NCBI GenBank assembly: GCA_015689735.1
Contig: WVSP01000002.1
Coordinates: forward strand, 186,001-250,000
Length of the DNA stretch: 64,000 bases
Direction of reading: 5' to 3'
Origin: Rhodobacterales bacterium LSUCC0031
Lineage (GTDB): Bacteria; Pseudomonadota; Alphaproteobacteria; Rhodobacterales; Rhodobacteraceae
The position numbers were made by a program, and so were the translations under genes. Shown here piece by piece: positions 43,311-51,894 of the stretch. Numbering within the stretch: the stretch's first letter is position 1; each line of letters starts with the position of its first letter. The notes beneath the pieces were generated by a model, which was not told the origin of the DNA, made no database searches, and saw only the letters and a list, made by a program, of their open reading frames with translations.

Positions 43311-44287
43311 CGACCCGGTCCGAAGCTGTCATCGAAGAAACGCAGCCAATTGCCGCCCATCAGGGCGTCAACCTCTGTCTCGTCAAAGCCGATCTCTCGC
43401 AAACCCCCGGCTAGCCCCGGAAAATCTTGGTTGTCTTTGAACCAGCGCGGTTGGCGCGGAAAGCCCGGGGCGTTGGCGCTGCCTTCGCCATAATCCACGC
43501 CCTTGGTCCAGCGGCCAGTGCGCATCCATTCCACCACGCTGTCGGGCTGGTTCTGGCACAGATCCGAGCCGATCCCGAAATGCGCGATGCCGTAGCGCTC
43601 GGCCATGCGCGCGATCATGGCGCAGAAATCGGCGAGGCTGCAATCGCTGCCCCCTTTCAGATGATGGGGGTAAAGCGAAAAGCCCATCATGCCCCCCGCC
43701 TCGGTCACCGCGCGGATGACGCTATCGCGCTTGTTTCGCAGCGCGGGGTGCCATTCATGCGGGTTGGCATGGGTGATGGCGATGGGGCGGGTGGAATGGG
43801 CGGCCGCCTCGATCGTCGAGCGGTCGGCCGAATGGCTCATATCCACGACCATGCCCAGGCGGTTCATCTCGGTGATCACTTCGCGTCCCATGCGTGTCAG
43901 GCCCGCATCTTCGGCCTCGTAGCATCCCGTCGCCAGCAGCGATTGGTTGTTGTAGCTCAGCTGCATGAAGCGCAGGCCGAGCCGGTGCCAGATCTCGACC
44001 AATCCGATATCATCTTCGATCGGGCTGGGATTCTGCGCGCCGAAGAAAATTGCCGTGCGCCCCTCGGCGCGGGCGCGGCGCACATCATCGCCGGTCAAGC
44101 CCTGAAAGATCAGATCGGGGTGATCTTCAAACCAGCGGTTCCAGCGTTCGACATTCAGCACCGTTTCGCGAAACGTCTCGTGATAGGCGATGGTCACATG
44201 GACCGCATCCAGCCCACCCGCGCGCATTTGCGCAAAGATCTCGGGTGACCAATAGGCATATTGCAGGCAGTCGATGCGATAGCTCAT
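43307..44287 (-). CDS. Membrane dipeptidase family M19
   Basis: 326 aa, similar to renal-dipeptidase-type metallopeptidases (amidohydrolase fold, two zinc ions). Visible marks are FFGAQNPSPIEDD, LGLRFMQLSYNNQSLLATGCYE, LGMVVDMSHSADRSTIEA, PIAITHANPHEW and HFGIGSDLCQ, the last near the family GxDFDG motif. Substrates of the family are dipeptides, often with a D-residue. No signal peptide, so likely cytoplasmic. Start 44287 at MSYRIDCLQYAYW; the upstream frame overlaps the modE-like gene and is rejected. Confidence 0.88.
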   Translation of the reverse strand: MSYRIDCLQYAYWSPEIFAQMRAGGLDAVHVTIAYHETFRETVLNVERWNRWFEDHPDLIFQGLTGDDVRRARAEGRTAIFFGAQNPSPIEDDIGLVEIWHRLGLRFMQLSYNNQSLLATGCYEAEDAGLTRMGREVITEMNRLGMVVDMSHSADRSTIEAAAHSTRPIAITHANPHEWHPALRNKRDSVIRAVTEAGGMMGFSLYPHHLKGGSDCSLADFCAMIARMAERYGIAHFGIGSDLCQNQPDSVVEWMRTGRWTKGVDYGEGSANAPGFPRQPRWFKDNQDFPGLAGGLREIGFDETEVDALMGGNWLRFFDDSFGPGR

Positions 44288-44418
44288 GGGCCGTAGTCTG
44301 TGCGAGTGCTGCACAGGCTGCAAGGCCGATCTTGCTGCCTTGCGCGGCACAGATAATGGTGGCCTGCTGGGCGTGAGCAAGCCTTGCCAGCCCGCCTCAG
44401 GGGCAGGCATAACAGGGC

Positions 44419-44814
44419 ATGCGCCCAAGTAAGGAACATCCCGAGCCGATCACTGCCGCACCGCCCAATTTGCGGCTGCGGATTATTTTCGCGGCCCATG
44501 CCATGCTTGGTCCGGGCAAGATCGATCTATTGCAGGCCATCGCGGAAACCGGTTCGATCGCGGCGGCGGGCCGGTCCATGGGCATGAGCTACAAGCGCGC
44601 TTGGATGCTGGTCGAAGCGATGAACGCGGCCTTTCGCGATCCCTTGGTCGCCTCGGCGCGAGGTGGGGCCAAGGGTGGCGGGGCGGTCGTGACCCCAACC
44701 GGGCAAGAGGTCTTGCGCCATTACCGCGCCTTGGAACAGATCACCGCCCAAGCGGGGATAGATCATATCTCCGCCTTGCGCGGTCTGCTTTCCGATATGT
44801 CTGATGGAAAATAA
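44419..44814 (+). CDS. ModE-type winged-helix regulator without molybdate-binding domain
   Basis: 131 aa. Residues about 17-125 are a ModE/LysR-type winged helix (GPGKIDLLQAIAETGSIAAAGRSMGMSYKRAWMLVEAMN, given here as GPGKIDLLQAI and SIAAAGRSMGMSYKRAW). The C-terminal Mop/TOBE domains that bind molybdate in full ModE are missing, so it may act as a constitutive binder or pair with another sensor. A ModE-like palindrome lies 27 bases after its stop, in front of modA. Divergent from the dipeptidase operon. Confidence 0.8.
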   Translation: MRPSKEHPEPITAAPPNLRLRIIFAAHAMLGPGKIDLLQAIAETGSIAAAGRSMGMSYKRAWMLVEAMNAAFRDPLVASARGGAKGGGAVVTPTGQEVLRHYRALEQITAQAGIDHISALRGLLSDMSDGK

Positions 44815-44840
44815 CGCTTGCCTCGGCATGGCGGGGCAAG

Positions 44841-44862
44841 GATATGTTTCTCGGAACATATC
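44841..44862 (+). promoter_or_regulatory. ModE-box-like palindrome upstream of modA
   Basis: GATATGTT-N6-AACATATC, a perfect 8-bp inverted repeat with a six-base spacer. Known ModE sites are AT-rich inverted repeats with a six-base spacer (TATATA-N6-TATATA type), which this resembles. It ends 22 bases before the modA start. Confidence 0.65.
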
Positions 44863-44884
44863 GAAATGTGAGACATCGATCACA

Positions 44885-45664
44885 ATGCGTGTCGTATGCC
44901 CGACTTGCGCGGATGGTTTGGTCCTTGGGGCGCTGATGGCGCTTGCCCCGGCGATGGCGCTTGGCGACACTGTCACCGTTTTTGCCGCGGCCAGCCTTAC
45001 CACCGCGCTGGCCGAGATCGAGGCCGGTTTCGAGGCCACCACCGGCCATGATCTGGTTGTCGCGCTTGCCGGATCATCGGCACTTGCCCAACAGATCCGG
45101 CAAGGCGCACCTGCCGATATCTTCATCTCGGCCAGCACCGATTGGATGGATGTGATCGCGGCCGATGGGTTGATCGAACCCGGCGGGCGTTTTGATCTCT
45201 TGGGCAATAGCCTCGTACTGATCGCGCATGGCCGCGATGCGGCCCCCGTGGCGCTGGCGCCGGGGTTTGATCTTGCCGCACAATTGGGTGAGGGGCGGCT
45301 GGCCATGGCGCTGATCGATGCCGTGCCTGCGGGCATCTATGGCAAGGCGGCTTTGGAACATCTTGAAATATGGGATGGGGTCGCCGACCAGGTCGCGCAA
45401 ACCGACAATGTGCGCGCGGCTCTTGCGTTGGTTGCGCTGGGCGAGGCGCCATTTGGTATTGTCTATGCAACCGATGCCAATGCCGTTGACAATGTCACCA
45501 CCATTGCCACCTTCCCCCCTGACAGCCATCCGCCTATCGTCTATCCGCTGGCCGATCTGGCCGGGCGCGACACCGTGGCCGAGGCGGCCTTGATCGCCTA
45601 TCTGCAAGGGGGCGCGGGACGCGCGACATTTGCACGACACGGTTTCGTGGTCTTGGGGGATTAG
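44885..45664 (+). CDS. modA: Molybdate-binding periplasmic protein ModA
   Basis: 259 aa with a hydrophobic signal peptide (LVLGALMALAPAMALG). The mature start DTVTVFAAASLTTALAEI, the oxyanion site AGSSALAQQIRQGAPADIFISA and VPAGIYGKAALEHL are diagnostic of ModA. The ATG at 44885 is preferred to a frame reaching 44804 because that would overlap the regulator and the palindrome. Opens modABC. Confidence 0.92.
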   Translation: MRVVCPTCADGLVLGALMALAPAMALGDTVTVFAAASLTTALAEIEAGFEATTGHDLVVALAGSSALAQQIRQGAPADIFISASTDWMDVIAADGLIEPGGRFDLLGNSLVLIAHGRDAAPVALAPGFDLAAQLGEGRLAMALIDAVPAGIYGKAALEHLEIWDGVADQVAQTDNVRAALALVALGEAPFGIVYATDANAVDNVTTIATFPPDSHPPIVYPLADLAGRDTVAEAALIAYLQGGAGRATFARHGFVVLGD

Positions 45665-45667
45665 GCC

Positions 45668-46363
45668 ATGACCGATTGGCTTGGCCCCGCCGAATGGCAA
45701 GCGGTTGTGCTGTCGCTGCGCGTGTCACTTTGGGCAACGCTCTTCAGCCTGCCATTTGGCATCCTCGTGGCCTACGCGCTGGCGCGCTGGTCCTTTCCGG
45801 GCAAGCAGATCGTCAACGGGCTGGTGCATCTGCCTTTGATCCTGCCGCCGGTCGTCACGGGCTATTTGCTCTTGCTTGCTTTCGGCACACGCGGCCCTAT
45901 CGGCGCCATACTGGCCGAGTGGGGGATTGTGTTTGCCTTTCGCTGGTCGGGGGCGGCGCTGGCGGCTGCGATCATGGCCTTTCCCTTGATGGTGCGCGCC
46001 ATCCGCCTGTCGATCGAGGCGGTCGATCCCAAGCTTGAACAGGCCGCTGCCACCTTGGGCGCCTCACCGGCTTGGGTTTTTGTCACGGTGACGCTGCCCA
46101 TGGCGCTGCCGGGGATCGTGGCAGGAACCATTCTGGCCTTCGCCAAGGCGATGGGAGAATTCGGGGCCACAATCACCTTTGTCTCGAACATCCCCGGCGA
46201 GACACGCACCATCCCCTCGGCGATATATGCATTTCTTCAGGTGCCGGGCGGCGAGGGGGCGGCCATGCGGTTGGTCATCGTTGCGGTGGGTGTTGCAATG
46301 GCGGCGCTTGTCTTGTCCGAGCTTTTCGCGCGGCGGGTTGCGGCGCGGGTCGGGGGGCATTGA
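45668..46363 (+). CDS. modB: Molybdate ABC transporter permease ModB
   Basis: 231 aa, five or more membrane helices. The EAA-type loop EQAAATLGASPAWVFVTVTLP and FAKAMGEFGATITFVSNIPGETRT are typical of ModB. Three bases after modA; its stop shares a base with the modC start (TGATG). Confidence 0.94.
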   Translation: MTDWLGPAEWQAVVLSLRVSLWATLFSLPFGILVAYALARWSFPGKQIVNGLVHLPLILPPVVTGYLLLLAFGTRGPIGAILAEWGIVFAFRWSGAALAAAIMAFPLMVRAIRLSIEAVDPKLEQAAATLGASPAWVFVTVTLPMALPGIVAGTILAFAKAMGEFGATITFVSNIPGETRTIPSAIYAFLQVPGGEGAAMRLVIVAVGVAMAALVLSELFARRVAARVGGH

Positions 46364-47463
46364 TGCTGGAGGTGTCGATCAAACATCGCTTTGCAGGGTT
46401 TGGGCTCGATGCGCAGTTTTGCGCACCCGTCGGTGTGACGGTGCTGTTCGGGCGCTCAGGCTCGGGCAAGACAACGATCATCAACGCGGTGGCGGGGCTT
46501 TTGTCACCCGATCAGGGGCGGATCGCAGCAGGCGATTGGGTGTTGCTCGATACCACGACAGGGCGGAACTTGCGGTCGCACCGCCGACGCATCGGCTATA
46601 TCTTTCAAGAGGGGCGGCTTTTCCCACATCTCAGCGTGCGACAAAACCTTGCCTATGGCGCATGGTTCGCGCCCAAGACCGCCCCGCGCGAGGATATGGG
46701 CCGGATCGTCGATCTCTTGGGTCTGGGCGCGCTGTTGGAGCGGCGGCCCGGCGCGCTGTCCGGAGGCGAGAAACAGCGCGTGGCCATCGGGCGCGCGCTC
46801 CTCTCTGCGCCAAAGCTGATCTTGGCCGATGAGCCGCTCGCCGCGCTCGACGAGGCGCGCAAGGCCGAGATCCTGCCCTATCTCGAACGGCTGCGTGACG
46901 AGGTGCATATCCCCATCCTTTATGTCAGCCATGCCGCCTCCGAGGTGGCGCGGCTGGCCACCACTGTCATCGCCATCGAGGCAGGTCGCGTGGTGGCGCA
47001 AGGCCCGGCAGAGCAGGTCCTGGGCGATCCCACGATCCTGCCCGCCGGAGCGCGCGAGGCAGGGGCGCTGATCACCGCGCGTGTGGTGCGCCATCATGAT
47101 GATGGGCTGAGCGAGCTTGAGGCCAATGGCATCGCGCTTTTCTTGCCGCAATTGGCCCATGCGCCTGGCACATCCCTCAGGCTGAGGATCGCGGCGCATG
47201 ACGTGATCTTGTCGCGTGGCCGCCCCGAGGGGCTCTCAGCGCTCAATATCATGCCCGGTATCGTGCAAGATATCCGCGCAGGCGAGGGGCCGGGCGCGCT
47301 CGTGGCTATCGATACGGCAGCCGGCCGGGTTTTGGCCCGCGTGACCCGCCGCTCGGCCATGACCCTTGGCCTTGCTCCCGGTGTGGGCGTCCATGCCATC
47401 GTCAAATCAGTCTCGGTCGCGCCCGCGGATGTGGGCTGGGCTGCGCGTAGCGCGGCGAGCTAG
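46363..47463 (+). CDS. modC: Molybdate ABC transporter ATP-binding protein ModC
   Basis: 366 aa. Walker A GRSGSGKT at residues 30-37, FQEGRLFPHLSVRQNL, signature LSGGEKQRVAIGRAL, Walker B LILADEPLAALD, and a C-terminal TOBE/Mop domain (about residues 290-355; ISAxN-type motif LSALNIMPG) that can bind molybdate. The frame extension upstream into modB is rejected. Ends the operon. Confidence 0.95.
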   Translation: MLEVSIKHRFAGFGLDAQFCAPVGVTVLFGRSGSGKTTIINAVAGLLSPDQGRIAAGDWVLLDTTTGRNLRSHRRRIGYIFQEGRLFPHLSVRQNLAYGAWFAPKTAPREDMGRIVDLLGLGALLERRPGALSGGEKQRVAIGRALLSAPKLILADEPLAALDEARKAEILPYLERLRDEVHIPILYVSHAASEVARLATTVIAIEAGRVVAQGPAEQVLGDPTILPAGAREAGALITARVVRHHDDGLSELEANGIALFLPQLAHAPGTSLRLRIAAHDVILSRGRPEGLSALNIMPGIVQDIRAGEGPGALVAIDTAAGRVLARVTRRSAMTLGLAPGVGVHAIVKSVSVAPADVGWAARSAAS

Positions 47464-47469
47464 CGCCGC
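47452..47469. terminator. Weak bidirectional hairpin between modC and the helicase gene
   Basis: GCGGCG / CGCCGC with six bases between (47452-47457, 47464-47469), overlapping the modC stop. It sits between convergent genes with 13 bases between stops, so it may help both end; no T-run. Confidence 0.3.
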
Positions 47470-47476
47470 AAGCACC

Positions 47477-49780
47477 TCAGGCTTTGCCTTTGCCACCACC
47501 CTTGCCGCCGCCCTTGCCGTCGCGTGGCGCTGGACCGCCTGATCCTGAGCGGCCCGTGGGCTTGCCACCGCGCGGTTTGCCGGGGCCGGGTTTGGCGCCG
47601 GGGCGGCTCATGCGCTGCGAAGGGTCGGCGGCATTGGGCCGGGCGCGCGGCGTGCTAGGTCCATCCGCTGCCGCGGGCTTGGCATCCCCGCGATAGGGTT
47701 TGCCCGCGCCCGGCTTGGACCAAGGTTTATCTCCGGGCTTGCCGCCGGGTTTCCCACCGGGTTTCCCCTCGGTTCTGCCACCCTGTTTCCCATCGGGCTT
47801 GCCGCCGGGTTTGCCAAAGCGCTTGGCCGGGTCGGATGCGCCCTGCCTTGGGCCAGCTTTATCACCACCGCGATAGGGCTTGCCACCACTGGGCTTGCCG
47901 CCGGGTTTACCGCTACGCGGCTTGCCTTCGTTGGGCTTGTCCATGCGGGGGGCCGCGTCACGCGGCGCATCACGTGGGGCTGCCCGCTTTGCGGACGCGC
48001 GGTCGGGGTCGTATTTCGGTTTTTGGGCGGGCGTTTCATCCGCTCTGGCAGCAAGGGGCGGTTTGGGAGCAGCCGGTGCCACCATGGACGCGGGGCTCGG
48101 TGTCGGGCGCGGTGCGGCGGGTGCGGCTGGTGGCGTCACAGGCGCGCTGCCTATCTCCGCGCGAGGACGGGACGGTTTGGCCGGGCTTGTGCGCGTGGGG
48201 CGATCCTGTGGCGCGGGGTCTTGCCGTTTGGCGGTAATCCCATCTTCCAGCAGGCCATCGGCACCCAAACGCGCCGACAGTCCAGCAACGGCACCCTCGG
48301 CGATCTCAACCAAGGTCTGGTTCTCCTCGACCCGGATCTTGCCGATCTGCGCCTTGTCGAGATTGCCCGCACGACACAAGAGCGGCAACAGCCAGCGCGC
48401 TTCGGCGCGCTGGGCGCGCCCTACGGACAGCGCGAACCAGACCGAGGGGCCAAATGCCTGACGCTCGGGCCGTGGGCCAGCCGTGCCGGGCGCATTCAGA
48501 TCTTCGGGTGCCGAAAGCCCCGCCCGGTAGAGCCGCAGACAGGCCGCCGCGATCTGTTCCGGGGTATGGGTCGCCATCAGCTTGGCGGCAAAGGCGGCCT
48601 CATTCTCGGAGGGTGCGGTCGTCCAAAGCGGATCATCCAGCAGCCGCGTCTCGTCCAGCGCCAAGATCTCGTCCGCCGTGGGGGCAAAGGTCCATTCTGC
48701 CTGGATCTTGGCCCATTTCAGCAGGCGCGATGCCTTGTTGGTCATCTTGTCAGGCACGATCATCGCCGAGATGCCCTTGCGACCCGCACGCCCCGTGCGA
48801 CCCGAGCGATGGAGCAGCGCTTCGGTATTGGTCGGCAGATCGGCATGGATCACCAGATCGAGCTTGGGCAGATCGATGCCGCGCGCCGCCACATCGGTGG
48901 CCACACAAACCCGCGCGCGCCCATCGCGCATCGCTTGCAACGCATGGCTGCGCTCATCTTGGCTCAGCTCACCCGATAGGCTGACAACCGACAGCCCGCG
49001 ATTGGCAAAGCGCGCGGCCAGACGCGCGACCGTGGCGCGGGTATTGGCGAACACGATGGCGGTCGGCGCATCGTGAAAGCGCAGAAGGTTGATGATCCCG
49101 TTCTCGGCATCTTGGGCGGCGACTTGGACGACCTGATAGCTGATATCGGCATGCTGCGCGCCGCGCGACAGCGTGGTGACGCGCACCGCATCGCGCTGGA
49201 ACTGCTTGGCCAATTCCGCAATTGCGGGCGGCACCGTGGCCGAAAAAAGCAGCGTGCGCCGCTCGGCGGGTGCGGCCCCCAGCATGAATTCCAGATCTTC
49301 GCGAAAGCCCAAATCCAGCATCTCATCGGCCTCATCGAGCACGATGGCGCGGATATCGGACAGATCGAGCACCCGGCGCATGATATGGTCGCGCAAGCGC
49401 CCCGGCGTGCCGACAACGATATGCGCGCCACGTTCCAGCGCGCGGCGTTCCTCGCGCGCATCCATGCCGCCGATGCACGAGGCGACCCGCGCGCCCGCCT
49501 TGCCGTAAAGCCACGCCAATTCGCGCTGGACCTGCATGGCCAGCTCGCGCGTCGGCGCGATCACCAGCGCCAAGGGCGCGGCAGGTGGGCCGAAGCGCTC
49601 GCTCTCGCCCAGAAGCGTCGGCGCGATGGCAAGGCCAAAGCCCACCGTCTTGCCCGACCCCGTTTGCGCCGACACCAGCAGATCGGCCTGCGCCAATTCA
49701 GGGGCGGTCACGGCTTGCTGCACATCTGTCAGCACGTCGAACCCGCGTTCGGCGAGGGCTTCGGTCAGGGTCGTGATCAT
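47477..49780 (-). CDS. DEAD-box ATP-dependent RNA helicase
   Basis: 767 aa. Helicase core with AQTGSGKT, PTRELA, GTPGRLRDH, VLDEADEMLDLG, LFSATVPP, and HRSGRTGRAGRKG. A DbpA-type RNA-binding domain follows (FALSVGRAQRAEARWLLPLL, KIRVEENQTLVEI, about residues 450-520). The last roughly 200 residues are low-complexity Gly/Lys/Pro repeats (GGKPGGKPG), typical of RNA-interacting tails. Probably acts in ribosome assembly or cold adaptation (family role). Start 49780 precedes the Q-motif region; an in-frame ATG at 49807 is possible. Confidence 0.92.
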   Translation of the reverse strand: MITTLTEALAERGFDVLTDVQQAVTAPELAQADLLVSAQTGSGKTVGFGLAIAPTLLGESERFGPPAAPLALVIAPTRELAMQVQRELAWLYGKAGARVASCIGGMDAREERRALERGAHIVVGTPGRLRDHIMRRVLDLSDIRAIVLDEADEMLDLGFREDLEFMLGAAPAERRTLLFSATVPPAIAELAKQFQRDAVRVTTLSRGAQHADISYQVVQVAAQDAENGIINLLRFHDAPTAIVFANTRATVARLAARFANRGLSVVSLSGELSQDERSHALQAMRDGRARVCVATDVAARGIDLPKLDLVIHADLPTNTEALLHRSGRTGRAGRKGISAMIVPDKMTNKASRLLKWAKIQAEWTFAPTADEILALDETRLLDDPLWTTAPSENEAAFAAKLMATHTPEQIAAACLRLYRAGLSAPEDLNAPGTAGPRPERQAFGPSVWFALSVGRAQRAEARWLLPLLCRAGNLDKAQIGKIRVEENQTLVEIAEGAVAGLSARLGADGLLEDGITAKRQDPAPQDRPTRTSPAKPSRPRAEIGSAPVTPPAAPAAPRPTPSPASMVAPAAPKPPLAARADETPAQKPKYDPDRASAKRAAPRDAPRDAAPRMDKPNEGKPRSGKPGGKPSGGKPYRGGDKAGPRQGASDPAKRFGKPGGKPDGKQGGRTEGKPGGKPGGKPGDKPWSKPGAGKPYRGDAKPAAADGPSTPRARPNAADPSQRMSRPGAKPGPGKPRGGKPTGRSGSGGPAPRDGKGGGKGGGKGKA
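47700..47910 (-). repeat. Coding GGKPGGKP repeats in the helicase tail
   Basis: Imperfect tandem units of about 12 to 24 bases encode PGGKP and similar segments. They lie within the C-terminal tail and may vary in copy number between strains. Confidence 0.6.
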
Positions 49781-49870
49781 GGGGAGGGGTCCGATCAAGC
49801 AATGCACGCAGACGGCGTGGTTCGCGTCCCCGTTAGGCGATCTCTGCGCCGGTGTCGAGGATTTGCTGTC

Positions 49871-50821
49871 TCACCGGCCATGCGTCCGGCGCAAGAATGA
49901 ATTGACCGCCGCGAACAGCGCGGGTGCGCGGGTTTCAGCGTTGATGAAATGGGTGCCGCCTGCGATCTCGACATAGGACCGATCCGCCGCCCCCAGCCTG
50001 TCGAACAGCGCCAAGCTGTCGCTGCGGGTCGCGGTCGGGTCTTGCGCGCCGCGCACCAGTAGGGTGGGGCAGGTGACGGCGCCCGGATCATGGATGGGCC
50101 GCCCGTTGAAACATTCCCACAGGTCGAGGAAGGTGCCGTTCGGCACCCGGAAATAGGCGTTGTCGCCGCCATCATCGGCGATGGAGGAGGCGACCATCGC
50201 TTGCAGCACCGCCTCATCCCGCCAATCGGCGCCTTGGGGCAGTTGCGCGTCCCAGCGCGCGCGGGTGTCGGCCAGATCGACATGGCGATAAGGGCCGAAA
50301 TCACGGTGGCGGGTCCGATCCGTGGGATCGGCCATGACCGCGATCCAGTCGTCATTCACCTCGGCATAGATGGGCGCGTAAAGGGCCAGCGCGCTGACCT
50401 TGCCTGCGCCCGGACCTGCGACATAGCGCGAGGTCGTCAGCGTCCCCCATGACCAGCCGACCAGCGCCACCTGTGCGCCCCCGTGGCGCTCGGCGATCCA
50501 ATCGACCGCATCCCCGATATCGGCGATGGCTTCATCGCCCGTCGCGTAAGTCCGCCCCGCGGGGAAAGCCTCGGGTTTCGACAGCCCATAGCCGCGAATG
50601 TCGATGGCATAGGCGGAAAACCCTGCATCTGCGGCCACTTGCAACCAGTTCAGACCCGGATGGGGGATGTCGAACAGCCGCCCCGAGAATGTCGCGCCAT
50701 GCACGAACAAGACCGGCGGGCCGCGATCACCGCGCTGGCGCAGCACCAGCTCAAGGCCCGGCGTCCCGCGTGAGGCGATACGATGCCTCGCCGAGATGTC
50801 ATGGGTGCGCCAATCGCTCAT
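49871..50821 (-). CDS. Alpha/beta-hydrolase
   Basis: 316 aa. Oxyanion-region VLFVHGATFSG, DIRGYGLS, nucleophile elbow GWSWG, and the catalytic-His region GGTHFINAET are visible; an Asp in VRGAQDP completes the triad. Esterase or lactonase activity is plausible; the substrate is unknown. It overlaps the quinone oxidoreductase by four bases (ATGA) and lies downstream of the TRAP operon terminator, so it forms a separate unit with it. Confidence 0.82.
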   Translation of the reverse strand: MSDWRTHDISARHRIASRGTPGLELVLRQRGDRGPPVLFVHGATFSGRLFDIPHPGLNWLQVAADAGFSAYAIDIRGYGLSKPEAFPAGRTYATGDEAIADIGDAVDWIAERHGGAQVALVGWSWGTLTTSRYVAGPGAGKVSALALYAPIYAEVNDDWIAVMADPTDRTRHRDFGPYRHVDLADTRARWDAQLPQGADWRDEAVLQAMVASSIADDGGDNAYFRVPNGTFLDLWECFNGRPIHDPGAVTCPTLLVRGAQDPTATRSDSLALFDRLGAADRSYVEIAGGTHFINAETRAPALFAAVNSFLRRTHGR

Positions 50822-51813
50822 GCCCCCGCGACCTTGAGGATGATCTTGCCGATATTGGCGGCGCTTTCCATCCGCGCATGGGCTTTCGCGGCATCGGCAA
50901 GGTCAAAGACACTGTCCATCACGGGCGCGATCGCGCCGCTTTCCAGATGCGGCCAGACCTCGGCCTCAAGCGCGCGCGCGATGGTCGCCTTGGCCGCATG
51001 CGATTGCGGTCGCAGGGTGGAACCCGTGATCGTCAAGCGCCGCGTCATCACCTGCATCATGTCGAGCGTGACCTTGGAGCCTTGCAGATAGGCGATCTGC
51101 ACCAGCCGCCCATCCATCGCCAAGGCGTCAAGGTTGCGCGCGATATAGTCGCCGCCCACCATGTCGAGGATCAGATCGGCCCCGCCTTCGGCGCGCAGGT
51201 CGGCCACGAAATCCGTCTCGCGATAGTTGAAGGCTTTCTCGGCCCCCAGTTTTTCGCAAGCAGCACATTTCGCGGCATTGCCCGCCGTGGCAAAGACGCG
51301 CGCGCCGCGCAGATGCGCGAGCTGGATCGCCGTCGTCCCGATCCCCGAGGCACCGCCATGCACCAGGAAACGCTCGCCCGCTTTCAGCCCGCCGCGCATG
51401 AAGACATTGGTCCAGACGGTATAGAAGGTCTCGCACAGGCCTGCCGCTGCCTCGAGCGTCATGCCCTTTGGCACGGGCAGCGCGTGATCGGCGGCGGTCA
51501 CCGCGTATTCGGCGTAACCCCCGCCCGGCAACAGCGCGCAGACCGCGTCTCCGACTTTCCAGCGGGTCACATTCGCGCCAACAGCCACCACATGGCCCGA
51601 TGCTTCCAGCCCGGGCAGGGGCGAGGCATCCTTGGGCGGCGCGTAATTGCCTGCGCGCTGCAAAGCATCGGGGCGGTTCACGCCGGCATAGGCGATCTTG
51701 ATCAGGATTTGATCATTCTCCGGCACCGGCACCGGCGCAGTCGCAGGGACCAAGACCTCGGGTCCGCCGAACTGCGAGATCTCGACCACGGTCATGGTGC
51801 TGGGTAGGGTCAT
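50818..51813 (-). CDS. NAD(P)H-quinone oxidoreductase, PIG3/zeta-crystallin type
   Basis: 331-aa medium-chain dehydrogenase family protein without the catalytic zinc cysteines. GroES-like N-terminus (IKIAYAGVNRPDALQRAGNY) and Rossmann motif HGGASGIGTTAIQLA. Reduces quinones or enones with NADPH in the family. First gene of a two-gene unit with the hydrolase; in-frame ATG at 51795 is an alternative start. Confidence 0.88.
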   Translation of the reverse strand: MTLPSTMTVVEISQFGGPEVLVPATAPVPVPENDQILIKIAYAGVNRPDALQRAGNYAPPKDASPLPGLEASGHVVAVGANVTRWKVGDAVCALLPGGGYAEYAVTAADHALPVPKGMTLEAAAGLCETFYTVWTNVFMRGGLKAGERFLVHGGASGIGTTAIQLAHLRGARVFATAGNAAKCAACEKLGAEKAFNYRETDFVADLRAEGGADLILDMVGGDYIARNLDALAMDGRLVQIAYLQGSKVTLDMMQVMTRRLTITGSTLRPQSHAAKATIARALEAEVWPHLESGAIAPVMDSVFDLADAAKAHARMESAANIGKIILKVAGA

Positions 51814-51845
51814 GTTTGTCTCTTGCGTTGCATCGTTTCGTGGAA

Positions 51846-51869
51846 CAAGGGCCGGCGAACCGGCCCTTG
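51846..51869 (-). terminator. Terminator of the TRAP operon
   Basis: Perfect 10-bp stem CAAGGGCCGG / CCGGCCCTTG with the four-base loop CGAA (TTCG on the minus strand, a stable tetraloop). It lies 26 bases after the TRAP binding-protein stop on the minus strand; T-run weak (TTCC). Confidence 0.7.
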
Positions 51870-51894
51870 CGGTCTTTGCTCATACGCCCTGCGA

